A stretch of DNA of 19,313 nt from JACKOF01 sp041571855 (lineage in GTDB: Bacteria; Pseudomonadota; Gammaproteobacteria; Pseudomonadales; Porticoccaceae), in assembly GCA_041571855.1 (NCBI GenBank), contig JBFFTH010000025.1, positions 1 through 19,313 on the forward strand. The letters run 5' to 3'. Under the pieces are notes generated by a model that was not told where the DNA came from, ran no database searches, and saw only the letters and a list, made by a program, of their open reading frames with translations. Shown here piece after piece: positions 1-8,873 of this stretch. The translations under genes and the position numbers were made by a program. Position 1 is the first letter of the stretch. The number at the start of each line of letters is the position of its first letter.

Positions 1-1
1 G

Positions 2-154
2 GGGGCCTTTATCGCCATGGCACTCACGCTGGTTATCAACAGTCGCATCCAACCCGACTTTCGCAGCGAATGGTCAGACAGCCTCAAGATCAAGAGCAAT
101 TTGCCCCTGGGTGAAGATGAGATTATTCGCATGCTGGAACATGAGAAGCCCTGA
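2..154 (+). CDS. C-terminal end of an unidentified protein (5' truncated by window edge)
   Basis: An open frame enters from the left edge and gives 50 residues before a TGA at 152-154. It begins with a hydrophobic run (AFIAMALTLVI), which could be the last membrane segment. A charged tail follows, ending in DEIIRMLEHEKP. No family can be named from so little sequence. The stop lies inside the start of the next, decayed frame: an ATG at 141 overlaps this stop by 14 bases. Overlap of that kind is typical of translationally coupled operon genes, so the two probably once formed an operon. The reading frame is continuous and its composition is protein-like, but the identity is unknown. Confidence 0.5.
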   Translation, partial: GAFIAMALTLVINSRIQPDFRSEWSDSLKIKSNLPLGEDEIIRMLEHEKP

Positions 155-480
155 AGCTTTAATGTTTTCCCCGGCGGGCCACGCAGAAGGCTTCGTTGTC
201 GACAAGGTCTATCATCCGCATATTCTGCCGCTGGAGCGCGAGACCGAAAGGCGCCTGGCCCCGGAAAAAACTGACCAGGGAAACCGCCTGATGCAGAGCC
301 TGGGCTTAGCCCATTCCCTGTCGGAAAACCTATCAATGGAAAGCTACACCATTGCTGAGCGCGACGATCAGTGCGACTTCGGGTTCGAAGCATTTGAAGC
401 GGGAAGCGGGTCTGATCCAGGAGGTCAACCACAGCGACAGAGGCCACACCTTTCGGCTGGCAATGGAATACGCGTTTTAA
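141..480 (+). pseudogene. Remnant of a probable outer-membrane beta-barrel protein, internally deleted and frameshifted
   Basis: The frame from ATG 141 has a signal-peptide-like end (ALMFSPAGHA, then EG). A polar stretch containing VDKVYHPHILPLERE and TDQGNRLMQSLGLAHSLSE follows. Near base 400 sense switches to the next frame, which reads GLIQEVNHSDRGHTFRLAMEYAF and stops at TAA 478-480. That ending alternates polar and non-polar residues and finishes in Phe, the usual C-terminal signal of outer-membrane beta-barrels. The original frame instead runs into a Pro/Gln/Arg-rich nonsense tail ending at 497. Only about 110 codons remain, too few for a normal barrel, so the middle appears deleted and the join is out of frame. 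The hydrophobic core of the signal peptide also looks shortened. From memory, the start resembles conserved hypothetical barrel proteins of gammaproteobacteria; I cannot name the family. Confidence 0.5.
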
Positions 481-548
481 TACCTCAGAGAACTTGACAC
501 CTTCACCGCTACAGGCAAACTGGTCGCGTTTTGTAATTGGTGACGACT

Positions 549-1544
549 ATGACCATCCCAAACCAACAGACTGCCATCGAGGTCAGCGAGCCCGGTGGCC
601 CCGAGGTATTAAGAGCCGCCAGCTTCCCGGTAATGCACCCGGGTAAAGAGCAGGTCCTGATCGAGGTCGCCGTTGCCGGTGTCAACCGACCGGATGTTTT
701 CCAACGGCTGGGATTTTACCCACCACCGCCCGGTGCACCGGATATCCCCGGATTGGAAGTTGCCGGCACCGTGGTCGCAGTCGGCGAGGGGACGTCCCGC
801 TGGCAGGTGGGCGATAAAGTCTGTGCGCTGCTGGCAGGGGGAGGCTACGCCCAATACGCCGTTGCCGACGCAGCACTGTGCCTGCCGGTTCCCGATGGAC
901 TCACGCTGGAACAGAGTGCCGGCCTGCCCGAAACCTGCTTTACCGTATGGCACAACCTGTTCGAACGGGCACAACTCAAAGCGGGCGAATGGCTGTTGGT
1001 GCATGGCGGCACCAGTGGCATCGGCACCACGGCAATCCAGATGGCCACAGCCATGGGTGTCAACGTAATCGCCACAGCGGGCAGTGACGAGAAGTGCAGG
1101 GTATGCGAGGAACTGGGCGCAGTGCGGGCGATCAATTACCGCAACGAAGAATTTGCCCCAATCTGCAAGGAAGTGTCCGGCAAGGGCGTTAACGTCATTC
1201 TGGATATTGTCGGTGGTGATTATGTGCAGAACAATATCAAGGCCTGCGCCCCCGGTGGACGCATTGTCAATATCGCCTTCCTGCGGGGCTCAAAGGTTGA
1301 AATCGACCTGATGCCGGTAATGTTGAAACAGCTGGTGCTGACCGGCTCTACCCTGCGTTCCCAGCCGCTGGCCAACAAGGCGCGCATTGCAAGAGGCGTG
1401 GAAGAACATGTCTGGCCGCTAATTGCCGAAGGCAAGCTGAAGCCAGTTATTCAGTGCACTTTCCCGCTGGATAAAGCGTCTGACGCCCACAAGCTGATGG
1501 AAACCAATCAGCATATCGGCAAAATTCTGTTATCGGTTGCTTAG
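549..1544 (+). CDS. NAD(P)H:quinone oxidoreductase, zinc-free MDR family (PIG3/zeta-crystallin-like)
   Basis: A 331-residue protein of the medium-chain dehydrogenase/reductase superfamily, predicted to be a cytosolic one- or two-electron quinone reductase using NADPH. The N-terminal GroES-like domain covers about residues 10-120 (GVNRPDVFQRLGFYPPPPGAPDIPGLEVAG, residues 44-73, is typical of the PIG3/TP53I3 branch). The zinc-ligand pattern of true alcohol dehydrogenases is missing. The Rossmann domain carries the nucleotide loop HGGTSGIGTTAIQ at residues 152-164. Length is normal for the family. I chose ATG 549. An in-frame TTG at 537 adds only MVTT, while family members usually begin close to MTAIE. 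No strong Shine-Dalgarno sequence is visible. The gene converges on the flavin reductase to its right, 49 bases away. The subfamily is secure; the physiological substrate is not known. Confidence 0.87.
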   Translation: MTIPNQQTAIEVSEPGGPEVLRAASFPVMHPGKEQVLIEVAVAGVNRPDVFQRLGFYPPPPGAPDIPGLEVAGTVVAVGEGTSRWQVGDKVCALLAGGGYAQYAVADAALCLPVPDGLTLEQSAGLPETCFTVWHNLFERAQLKAGEWLLVHGGTSGIGTTAIQMATAMGVNVIATAGSDEKCRVCEELGAVRAINYRNEEFAPICKEVSGKGVNVILDIVGGDYVQNNIKACAPGGRIVNIAFLRGSKVEIDLMPVMLKQLVLTGSTLRSQPLANKARIARGVEEHVWPLIAEGKLKPVIQCTFPLDKASDAHKLMETNQHIGKILLSVA

Positions 1545-1593
1545 CGGGTTGCCGGGGGCGGTGTCCATTTCGACCCCGCCCGCCGGGGTATAG

Positions 1594-2715
1594 CTACAGC
1601 AGACTCTGTGCATCATCCTTGTCATAGGGCTTCAGCTCGTCGACCTCGCCGTGCCTCACTCTATTGGCCCAGTCGGGATTACTGATGAGTGCGCGACCCA
1701 CGGCCACCAGATCAAACTCCCCGGCTTCCATGCGGCTAACCAGGTTATCGATGTCGGCGTGACCCGCACTGTCAAACAGAACGTCCTTGCTCAGACTCTC
1801 CGATCTGTTGAGAAAGTCCGAACTCAGGCTGACACTGCCAACGGTAATGGCGGGTTTGCCCGTGAGCTTTTTGGTCCAGCCCGCCAGGTTGAGGTTACTG
1901 CCCTCAAATTCAGGCTCCCAGAAGCGGCGGGTACTGCAGTGGAAAATATCCACTCCGGCTTCACTGAGTGGTTGCAGGAACGCATCCAGTTCCTCGGGGG
2001 TATTAACCAGGCGGGCGCTGTAATCCTGCAGCTTCCACTGTGACCAGCGGAAGAGCACAGGAAAGTCATCGGTCACAGCCGCGCGCACAGCCCTGATCAC
2101 TTCCACCGCAAACCGCTCGCGGTTTTCCATGGACCCACCGTAGTGGTCATCGCGCTGGTTGGTTCCCTCCCAGAAAAACTGGTCGATCAGATAGCCATGG
2201 GCACCGTGAATCTCGACCGCATCAAAACCCAGCGCCTGGGCATTGCGCGCGGCCTCGCCATAGGCGGCTACCACCTCATCGATATCATCCTGTGTCATGG
2301 CAACACCGTTTTTCACCCCCGGGGAGGCAAGACCGCTCGGGCTGTAGGCCGGGACCTGCGGGTCAGGCGGTGTGCCCGGCTCACGAGCGGAGCCCACATG
2401 CCAGATCTGCGGAGCAATTTTTCCCCCTTCTGCGTGCACGGCTTCAACCACTTTTTTCCAGCCGGCCAGCGCTTTGTCACCATAAAAAGCCGGCACCTGG
2501 GGATAGCCATTGGAGGCCTTGTGATTGATGATGGTGCCCTCGGTTATAATCAGGCCAACCCCACCCGCCGCCCTTCGACGGTAGTATTCGACAACGTCAT
2601 CATCGGGAATATGATTGGGCGAGGCCATTCTGGTCATCGGCGCCATCACTATGCGGTTGGATAAAGACAGGCTGCCGAGCTGAAATGGGCGAAACAGGGT
2701 CTGAGGATTGGCCAT
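1594..2715 (-). CDS. Old Yellow Enzyme family NADH:flavin oxidoreductase / ene-reductase
   Basis: A 373-residue TIM-barrel FMN enzyme that should reduce activated C=C bonds (enones, nitro compounds) with NAD(P)H in the cytosol. Visible family signatures are RIVMAPMTRM at residues 21-30, QIWHVG at 103-108, and the active-site block EIHGAHGYLIDQFF at 168-181. That block holds the His170/His173 pair, which binds substrate oxyanions, and Tyr175, the proton donor. NQRDDHYGGSMENRERF at 187-202 is also diagnostic. RWSQWKLQDY near 223-232 marks the subgroup often annotated as 12-oxophytodienoate reductase-like. Length is normal for single-domain OYE proteins, and there is no Fe-S or second flavin domain. 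A good ribosome site (GGAG, then AAATT) precedes the ATG at 2715. It faces the quinone reductase tail to tail and diverges from the antiporter. Confidence 0.92.
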   Translation of the reverse strand: MANPQTLFRPFQLGSLSLSNRIVMAPMTRMASPNHIPDDDVVEYYRRRAAGGVGLIITEGTIINHKASNGYPQVPAFYGDKALAGWKKVVEAVHAEGGKIAPQIWHVGSAREPGTPPDPQVPAYSPSGLASPGVKNGVAMTQDDIDEVVAAYGEAARNAQALGFDAVEIHGAHGYLIDQFFWEGTNQRDDHYGGSMENRERFAVEVIRAVRAAVTDDFPVLFRWSQWKLQDYSARLVNTPEELDAFLQPLSEAGVDIFHCSTRRFWEPEFEGSNLNLAGWTKKLTGKPAITVGSVSLSSDFLNRSESLSKDVLFDSAGHADIDNLVSRMEAGEFDLVAVGRALISNPDWANRVRHGEVDELKPYDKDDAQSLL

Positions 2716-2900
2716 AATTTCTCCAGCGTTGTATTAATCGTGGGGCCACTTTACACAGATCCACCGCGGGTTAAAACAGTTTCCGGGAATAACTGGAATG
2801 GACCTTCTCGCCGGGCCTTGATGCAGGGCAAAGCATTATTTCCACCCGTTAACTAGAATCATAGTTGGATTCCGGCAACCTCAAGCTAAAAGAGCAAAAC

Positions 2901-4157
2901 ATGTACGAGCTTAAAGTACTGGTCGTTATCTGGCTGTGTATTTTTGCGGCCTCATTTGCTGCCCACCGGACACGACTGACGCCGGTGCTGTGGTACCTGT
3001 TTTTCGGTGCCGCGATGGTGAATCTCGGCTGGCTACCCGAAGAGATGCCTCCCTTTATCCAGGGTTTCTCGGAACTCGGCATTATCCTGATCATGTTCGC
3101 GCTGGGTTTTGAAGAAAACACCGACAACTTTTTCAACAGCCTGAAACGGAGCTGGGGCATTGCTGTGTTTGGTGCGCTCGCGCCCTTTACCATCGCCTAC
3201 TTTGCCACGATGCAGTTCTGGGGAAACCAGAATATGGCGCTGTTGTGCGGCCTGGCGATGACCGCTACCGCCGTGTCCCTGACCATGGTATCGCTCAAGT
3301 CTGAAGGCCTCAGTCATACACCCGCAGCCACGGGTATTATGACCGCAGCGGTATTGGACGCCGCCATCTCGCTATTGCCGATCGCCATTATCCTGCCGCT
3401 GGCGCTTGGCGAAAGCGAGGCCCAGTCTCCGGGCATTGGCATAATCTTGCTGGAGGTATTGGTGTTTCTGGTACTGGTGACCATTATCGGCGGCTGGCTG
3501 TTTCCCGCCGACAAGGGCCTGGCGGCGCGTATTCCCTCTCTCGGGCACTTTCACCTGCGCACGGTGTTATCCATGGGCAGTGGTGAATATTCCTTGCTGG
3601 CACTTCTGGTGGTGGCGGTGAGTGTTGCCATCCTGGCCCATGAATTCGGTTTTCACCCTGCGATCGGCGCCTATATCGCCGGGCTGGTAATCAAGCGGGA
3701 ATATTTCAATTTCCACGATTACCAGAACATCGATTTTCATCTGCGCGCCAAGCAGATGATCGACAACATGGCTTTCTCCTGGATCGGCCCGGTTTTCTTT
3801 ATCGCCCTGGGAACCAAGTTGATTTTTGACCTGACGATTTTTACAGCAGTCCTGCCCTATTTTCTAATTCTTTTTTTAAGCCTGGTGATTGGCCAGTTCC
3901 TCTCCGCTTCGCTGGCAGCGAGATATACCGGGAGTTTCTCATGGTCCGACAGCTGGCTGGTGGGCTTTGGCATGCTGGGTCGGGCTGAACTGGCCTTTGT
4001 GGTCATGGATATCGCCTACGTGGAACACAACATCATGTCTACCGAGGCATTTTATACCCTGATGATGACAGCATTTTTCCTCAACCTGACCGTACCCATT
4101 GGTATACGGTTCTGGAAACACCATTACCACAGGGTAAAGCAGGAGGCTTTTGATTGA
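2901..4157 (+). CDS. Cation:proton antiporter, CPA/Na_H_Exchanger family
   Basis: A 418-residue inner-membrane protein that is almost entirely hydrophobic, with roughly 11-13 membrane segments across the whole length. It fits the sodium/hydrogen exchanger family (PF00999), which swaps Na+ or K+ for protons. Supporting blocks are LGIILIMFALGFEENTDNFF (59-78), a broken-helix-like segment ATAVSLTMVSLKSEGLS (122-138), and VLDAAISLLPIA (151-162). Asp153 sits where the ion-binding acidic residue of the family is expected. The neighbouring residue is Leu, not a second Asp or Asn, so the canonical DD/ND pair is absent. A late segment (GFGMLGRAELAFVVMDIAYV) is typical of bacterial members. No C-terminal TrkA-N domain is present, unlike KefB/KefC. 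I chose ATG 2901. A TTG at 2865 would add 12 polar residues of poor likelihood. Ion specificity cannot be read from sequence. Confidence 0.85.
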   Translation: MYELKVLVVIWLCIFAASFAAHRTRLTPVLWYLFFGAAMVNLGWLPEEMPPFIQGFSELGIILIMFALGFEENTDNFFNSLKRSWGIAVFGALAPFTIAYFATMQFWGNQNMALLCGLAMTATAVSLTMVSLKSEGLSHTPAATGIMTAAVLDAAISLLPIAIILPLALGESEAQSPGIGIILLEVLVFLVLVTIIGGWLFPADKGLAARIPSLGHFHLRTVLSMGSGEYSLLALLVVAVSVAILAHEFGFHPAIGAYIAGLVIKREYFNFHDYQNIDFHLRAKQMIDNMAFSWIGPVFFIALGTKLIFDLTIFTAVLPYFLILFLSLVIGQFLSASLAARYTGSFSWSDSWLVGFGMLGRAELAFVVMDIAYVEHNIMSTEAFYTLMMTAFFLNLTVPIGIRFWKHHYHRVKQEAFD

Positions 4158-4269
4158 CTGCGTAGCCATGAGAGCTGCTGCGTTGTCTCTCTGACCAGGG
4201 CATTCCTTGCCATCCGCTGCTGGAAATACAGCTTCAGTTCAGACAATAGCGCCTCCTGAACCCGGACGA

Positions 4270-6060
<1,791 letters not shown>

Positions 6061-6125
6061 TGTGAAGGTGTACCTGATCGTGAGGGGCGAAATGTATTTC
6101 GCAGTGCGGATAGCGCAAAACGCAT

Positions 6126-6131
6126 ATTATA
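6126..6131 (-). promoter_or_regulatory. Candidate -10 box for the deaD-type helicase gene
   Basis: Read on the minus strand, a perfect TATAAT lies about 65 bases before the helicase start, giving a leader near 58 nt. The region 15-18 bases further upstream has no good TTGACA match. It holds a short inverted repeat instead (AGATT-TTT-AATCT on the plus strand, about 6141-6153). Assignment rests on the -10 hexamer and position only. The same AT-rich patch could also serve the divergent YaiI-like gene. Confidence 0.35.
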
Positions 6132-6218
6132 CGTCAAATCAGATTTTTAATCTCGCCTTTCTGTCGGGTTGTAACTACCATGTATCCTCAGTCAATCCTC
6201 TCAGGAGTAATTGCAACC

Positions 6219-6668
6219 GTGTCTATCTGGGTTGATGCCGACGCCTGCCCTGTGATGATCAGGGAAATTATCTGCCGCGCCGCCATACGCACCAATACAC
6301 CGGTGTATTTTGTCGCCAATCAGGCCCTGCCATTAGTGCGCTCACCGCTGGTGAGGATGGTCCAGGTCGCACCCGGTTTTGATGTCGCGGACAACCATAT
6401 TGTCAGGCAGGCAAGGGCCGGCGATCTTGTCATCACCTCCGATATTCCGCTCGCCGCCGAATTGATTGAAAAAGAGGTACAGGTCATTACCTCGCGGGGC
6501 GAGAGATACAACCGCCAGAATATTCGCCAGAAACTGAATATGCGTGACTTTATGGACACCATGCGCAGTTCCGGTGCTGTGCACGGCGGCCCGCCACCGA
6601 TTGGCAACCGGGAGAAACAGGCATTTGCCAACTCACTGGATCAGTACCTGGCCAAACTGTCTCAATAG
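6219..6668 (+). CDS. YaiI/YqxD family protein (UPF0178, DUF188)
   Basis: A 149-residue soluble protein of the widespread UPF0178 family, for which no firm biochemical role is established. The hallmark start SIWVDADACPVMIREI has two acidic residues (Asp6, Asp8). It is followed by DNHIVRQARAGDLVITSDIPLA near residue 66-87 and the conserved C-terminal block SGAVHGGPPPIGNREKQAFA. Asp clusters of this kind resemble the metal site of PIN-like nuclease folds; that is a fold-level inference, not a function call. I chose GTG 6219, which gives the standard family N-terminus and has AGGAG at 6203-6207, 11 bases upstream. An in-frame ATG at 6180 would add 13 residues not seen in the family. It diverges from the helicase gene and is followed after 62 bases by the NSS transporter. 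Confidence 0.9.
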   Translation: MSIWVDADACPVMIREIICRAAIRTNTPVYFVANQALPLVRSPLVRMVQVAPGFDVADNHIVRQARAGDLVITSDIPLAAELIEKEVQVITSRGERYNRQNIRQKLNMRDFMDTMRSSGAVHGGPPPIGNREKQAFANSLDQYLAKLSQ

Positions 6669-6730
6669 CTGCCGCGCGCTCTACAAGCGCCGCCAAAACC
6701 GCTATCATCCGGCACAAAAAAAGGATCAAC

Positions 6731-8080
6731 ATGGCTTCTCGCGGACAATTCTCGACTCGTGCCGGGTTTATTCTGGCAGCAGCCGGATCGGCTGTCGGTC
6801 TCGGTAACGTCTGGGGCTTTCCGACCAATGCCGCCGAAAACGGTGGCGGCGCATTTGTGTTGATGTATTTTATCCTGGCTTTCTGTCTCGCCTACCCGGC
6901 GCTGATGGCCGAGTTGATTATTGGCCGCCACGCCCAGGCCAATATGGTGACAGCGCTGGTATCCATCTCCAACAGCCCAGTATCCCGTCTCGCGGGTCGC
7001 CTTTCCGGCTTTGCCGGCGTCGTGGCGGCCTCACTCATCCTCAGTTTTTACAGCATTGTCGCCGGCTGGATGATCGCCTTCATGGTTCAACCCCTGCTGA
7101 GTCTGGCGGGGATGACTGCGGAAGTGAAATGGCTGACCGAGTCTGGCGTTGCGCGAAATATCGTTTTCTGCGCTGTCTTTATGGGAATGACATGCCTGCT
7201 GATTAGCGCGGGGGTAGAAAAGGGTATTGAAAAGTGGTCTACCCGATTGATGCCCACCTTGCTGGCTTTGCTGATTGCGCTGATTTTCTATGTATTGACC
7301 CGGGAAGGTGCCATGGAAGGGCTGCAGATTTACCTGATTCCCGACTTTTCACAGATCACCAAGCCTTCTCTTGTTGTCGGCGCAATGGGGCAGGCATTTT
7401 TCTCGCTTTCTCTTGGCGTCGGCACCATGTTGATCTACGGCTCCTATATGAAAAAAACCGAAAACCTGCCAAAGATGGGGGTCATTGTTACGCTGGTCGA
7501 TTCATCCATCGCCTTTCTCGCGGGTTTGCTGATCCTGCCAGCCATGTTTGTGGCCCGGGAAAACGGAATAAGCATAAACAACCCCGACGGATCACTGATT
7601 GCAGGTCCGGATTTGATTTTCCAGGTGCTGCCTTCACTGTTTGGCTCCATGGGCAGCATAGGGCTGTTCATCGCCTTTGCGTTCTTCGCCCTGATGACTA
7701 TTGCCGCGCTGACTTCGTCCATCAGCATGCTGGAGGTGCCCGTTGCCTTCACCATTGAAAAAACCGGTAGATCACGCAAACCGGTTTCACTTTTCACCAG
7801 CGCTGTTATCTTCCTCATCAGCGTGATGATCATCCTTAATTTTGAGCTATTGTTCGGGATGGTCGTCACATTGACAACGGAGTACGCCCAGCCCCTGCTC
7901 GGGCTGATGTTGTGCATCTTTGCCGCCTGGGTCTGGCATCGCGACAACCTTCTGGGCGAGTTAAAACAGGGCAATGAACAAATTGAGAGCGGACTTTTCT
8001 GGAGAGTCTGGCCGGGGTATGTGCGTTTTGTCTGCCCCCTGCTGATTATTGCAATTTTTGCCCAGACTATCTTCGGCTAA
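6731..8080 (+). CDS. Sodium-dependent transporter, NSS (SNF) family
   Basis: A 449-residue inner-membrane symporter of the neurotransmitter:sodium symporter family, predicted to import an amino acid or related solute with Na+. The first membrane helix carries the diagnostic unwound segment AGSAVGLGNVWGFP (residues 18-31), which forms the sodium and substrate sites, followed by NGGGAFVLMY. About 11 hydrophobic segments are visible, ending in LLIIAIFAQTIFG. The length fits the short bacterial branch, with 11 rather than 12 helices as in YocR/YhdH/TnaT-like proteins. A good ribosome site (AAAGGATCAAC) precedes ATG 6731. The substrate is unknown. The gene ends 14 bases from the convergent HNH gene and no terminator is visible between them, so the two transcripts may overlap at their 3' ends. 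Confidence 0.93.
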   Translation: MASRGQFSTRAGFILAAAGSAVGLGNVWGFPTNAAENGGGAFVLMYFILAFCLAYPALMAELIIGRHAQANMVTALVSISNSPVSRLAGRLSGFAGVVAASLILSFYSIVAGWMIAFMVQPLLSLAGMTAEVKWLTESGVARNIVFCAVFMGMTCLLISAGVEKGIEKWSTRLMPTLLALLIALIFYVLTREGAMEGLQIYLIPDFSQITKPSLVVGAMGQAFFSLSLGVGTMLIYGSYMKKTENLPKMGVIVTLVDSSIAFLAGLLILPAMFVARENGISINNPDGSLIAGPDLIFQVLPSLFGSMGSIGLFIAFAFFALMTIAALTSSISMLEVPVAFTIEKTGRSRKPVSLFTSAVIFLISVMIILNFELLFGMVVTLTTEYAQPLLGLMLCIFAAWVWHRDNLLGELKQGNEQIESGLFWRVWPGYVRFVCPLLIIAIFAQTIFG

Positions 8081-8094
8081 CGAGTACCCGGCGC

Positions 8095-8655
8095 CTATAA
8101 CAGCCTGGAGTGCTTCGGAAACTGGCTACGAAGGAATTCCATCTGGTCACCCAGAATACGTCTTGAGTTAATCAGCGCCAGGTACTCCGCATTGTTGGGC
8201 CTGTAGGGCAACGCCACCAACTCCATGCCGATTTCCTCGAGCAGATGATTTGACTTGTACTGGTTGCAGCGCCGGCAGGCGGCGACAACATTTTCCCACT
8301 TGTCCTCACCTCCCCTGGATACCGGCAGTATATGGTCCCGCGACAGCTCGGCTGTGGGGAATTGCTGCGCACAGTACATACAGACACAGCCGTCCCTTGC
8401 AAAGAGAGCCTGATTGCTGAGCGGGTAACTGGTTCGGGGGCGGGCAAATTCCTCTCCGTGGCAGGCGATAATACTTGGCAATACCATCTTTGAGCGTTTT
8501 CCTGTCAGCCTCGAAACACCGCCGCGGATTTCCTTGATCACCCCCCCCAGCGACCATGACACCAGTTCCCGGGCATACAGACACACGGCCTCCTCCCAGT
8601 TAAGCCATTCGATGGGTTGCCCCGCGACGTTGAGTCGCAAAATTTTTGCCTGCAT
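8095..8655 (-). CDS. HNH endonuclease-domain protein
   Basis: A 186-residue protein with a complete zinc-ribbon HNH domain. Cys92-x2-Cys95 and Cys127-x2-Cys130 can bind zinc. SRDHILPVSRGGEDKWENVVAAC contains the catalytic-type Asp107-His108 and Asn122, and NQYKS follows. These match the beta-beta-alpha metal nuclease fold (HNH, PF01844/PF14279 type). The first 80 residues (MQAKILRLNVAGQPIEWLNWEEAV...) are a conserved extension in free-standing chromosomal HNH proteins of proteobacteria, which are generally uncharacterised. No methyltransferase, intron, toxin or phage gene is nearby, so a restriction or homing role has no support here. A good ribosome site (AGGGGTAGTAT) precedes ATG 8655. The domain is certain; the biological role is unknown. 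Confidence 0.88.
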   Translation of the reverse strand: MQAKILRLNVAGQPIEWLNWEEAVCLYARELVSWSLGGVIKEIRGGVSRLTGKRSKMVLPSIIACHGEEFARPRTSYPLSNQALFARDGCVCMYCAQQFPTAELSRDHILPVSRGGEDKWENVVAACRRCNQYKSNHLLEEIGMELVALPYRPNNAEYLALINSRRILGDQMEFLRSQFPKHSRLL

Positions 8656-8719
8656 ATACTACCCCTAACCCTGGCGCTTGAATTGACGATTAACCAGCAT
8701 CAACAACGAACCCATAACG

Positions 8720-8749
8720 AAAAAGCCCCGCCAGAAAAACTGACGGGGC
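8720..8749 (-). terminator. Intrinsic terminator (outer of two) on the minus strand
   Basis: Read on the minus strand: a 10-bp stem GCCCCGTCAG / CTGGCGGGGC (one G-T wobble), a five-T loop, then a run of five T. The T-tract is on the minus-strand side only, so it ends transcription arriving from the right. The HNH gene starts to its left and cannot be its source, so something on the minus strand between here and xseB must be transcribed. Confidence 0.78.
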
Positions 8750-8873
8750 CTGTAATTTCAAGGGGAGCTGTAACGCTCCGACGGCTTATACTGTGCCGGA
8801 TAACTCTTCGACCGGGCCTTCCCGGGATGTAGAGACGCTGGATTTCGAAGACCACACCTCCTCAACAAGTACT
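8720..8873 (-). ncRNA. Predicted structured small RNA, about 154 nt
   Basis: This is bounded by a near-consensus promoter (8880-8907) and an intrinsic terminator (8720-8749), with transcription predicted from about A8873. Three stems can be drawn on the minus strand. TCTTCGA (8851-8845) pairs with TCGAAGA (8811-8805), and enclosed next to it is CCGGG-AAGG-CCCGG (8825-8812). A separate GGAGC-GTTACA-GCTCC lies at 8779-8764. Near the 5' end is AGGAGGTG (8862-8855), an 8-base match to the Shine-Dalgarno consensus with no ATG, GTG or TTG at a usable distance after it. I do not recognise a known RNA: it is not 6S, tmRNA, RNase P RNA or SRP RNA by their conserved motifs. The alternative is the end of a small protein gene (see 8786-9070). 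Confidence 0.45.

Noticed and set aside
370..400. GGGTTCGAAGC resembling a tRNA T-arm
   Set aside because: No matching acceptor, anticodon or D stems could be built around it, and it lies within the decayed barrel gene.
111..497. 128-codon open frame as an intact gene
   Set aside because: Its second half is a Pro/Gln/Arg-rich shadow, while the sensible C-terminal strand lies in the neighbouring frame. A decayed gene explains it better.
494..520. Perfect TTGACA before the quinone reductase gene
   Set aside because: No acceptable -10 hexamer occurs 15-19 bases downstream, so I did not call a promoter.
1551..1588. GC-rich hairpin between the quinone reductase and flavin reductase genes
   Set aside because: Only a 6-bp stem (GGGCGG/CCGCCC) with a 14-base loop and no T-run on either strand; not a credible intrinsic terminator.
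2143..2664. 173-codon plus-strand open frame opposite the flavin reductase
   Set aside because: It lies entirely antisense to a fully conserved OYE gene and resembles no protein; a GC-driven shadow frame.
8712..8750. Outer terminator assigned to a plus-strand transcript
   Set aside because: The T-run exists only on the minus-strand side of the hairpin; the plus-strand side continues CTGTAATTTC.
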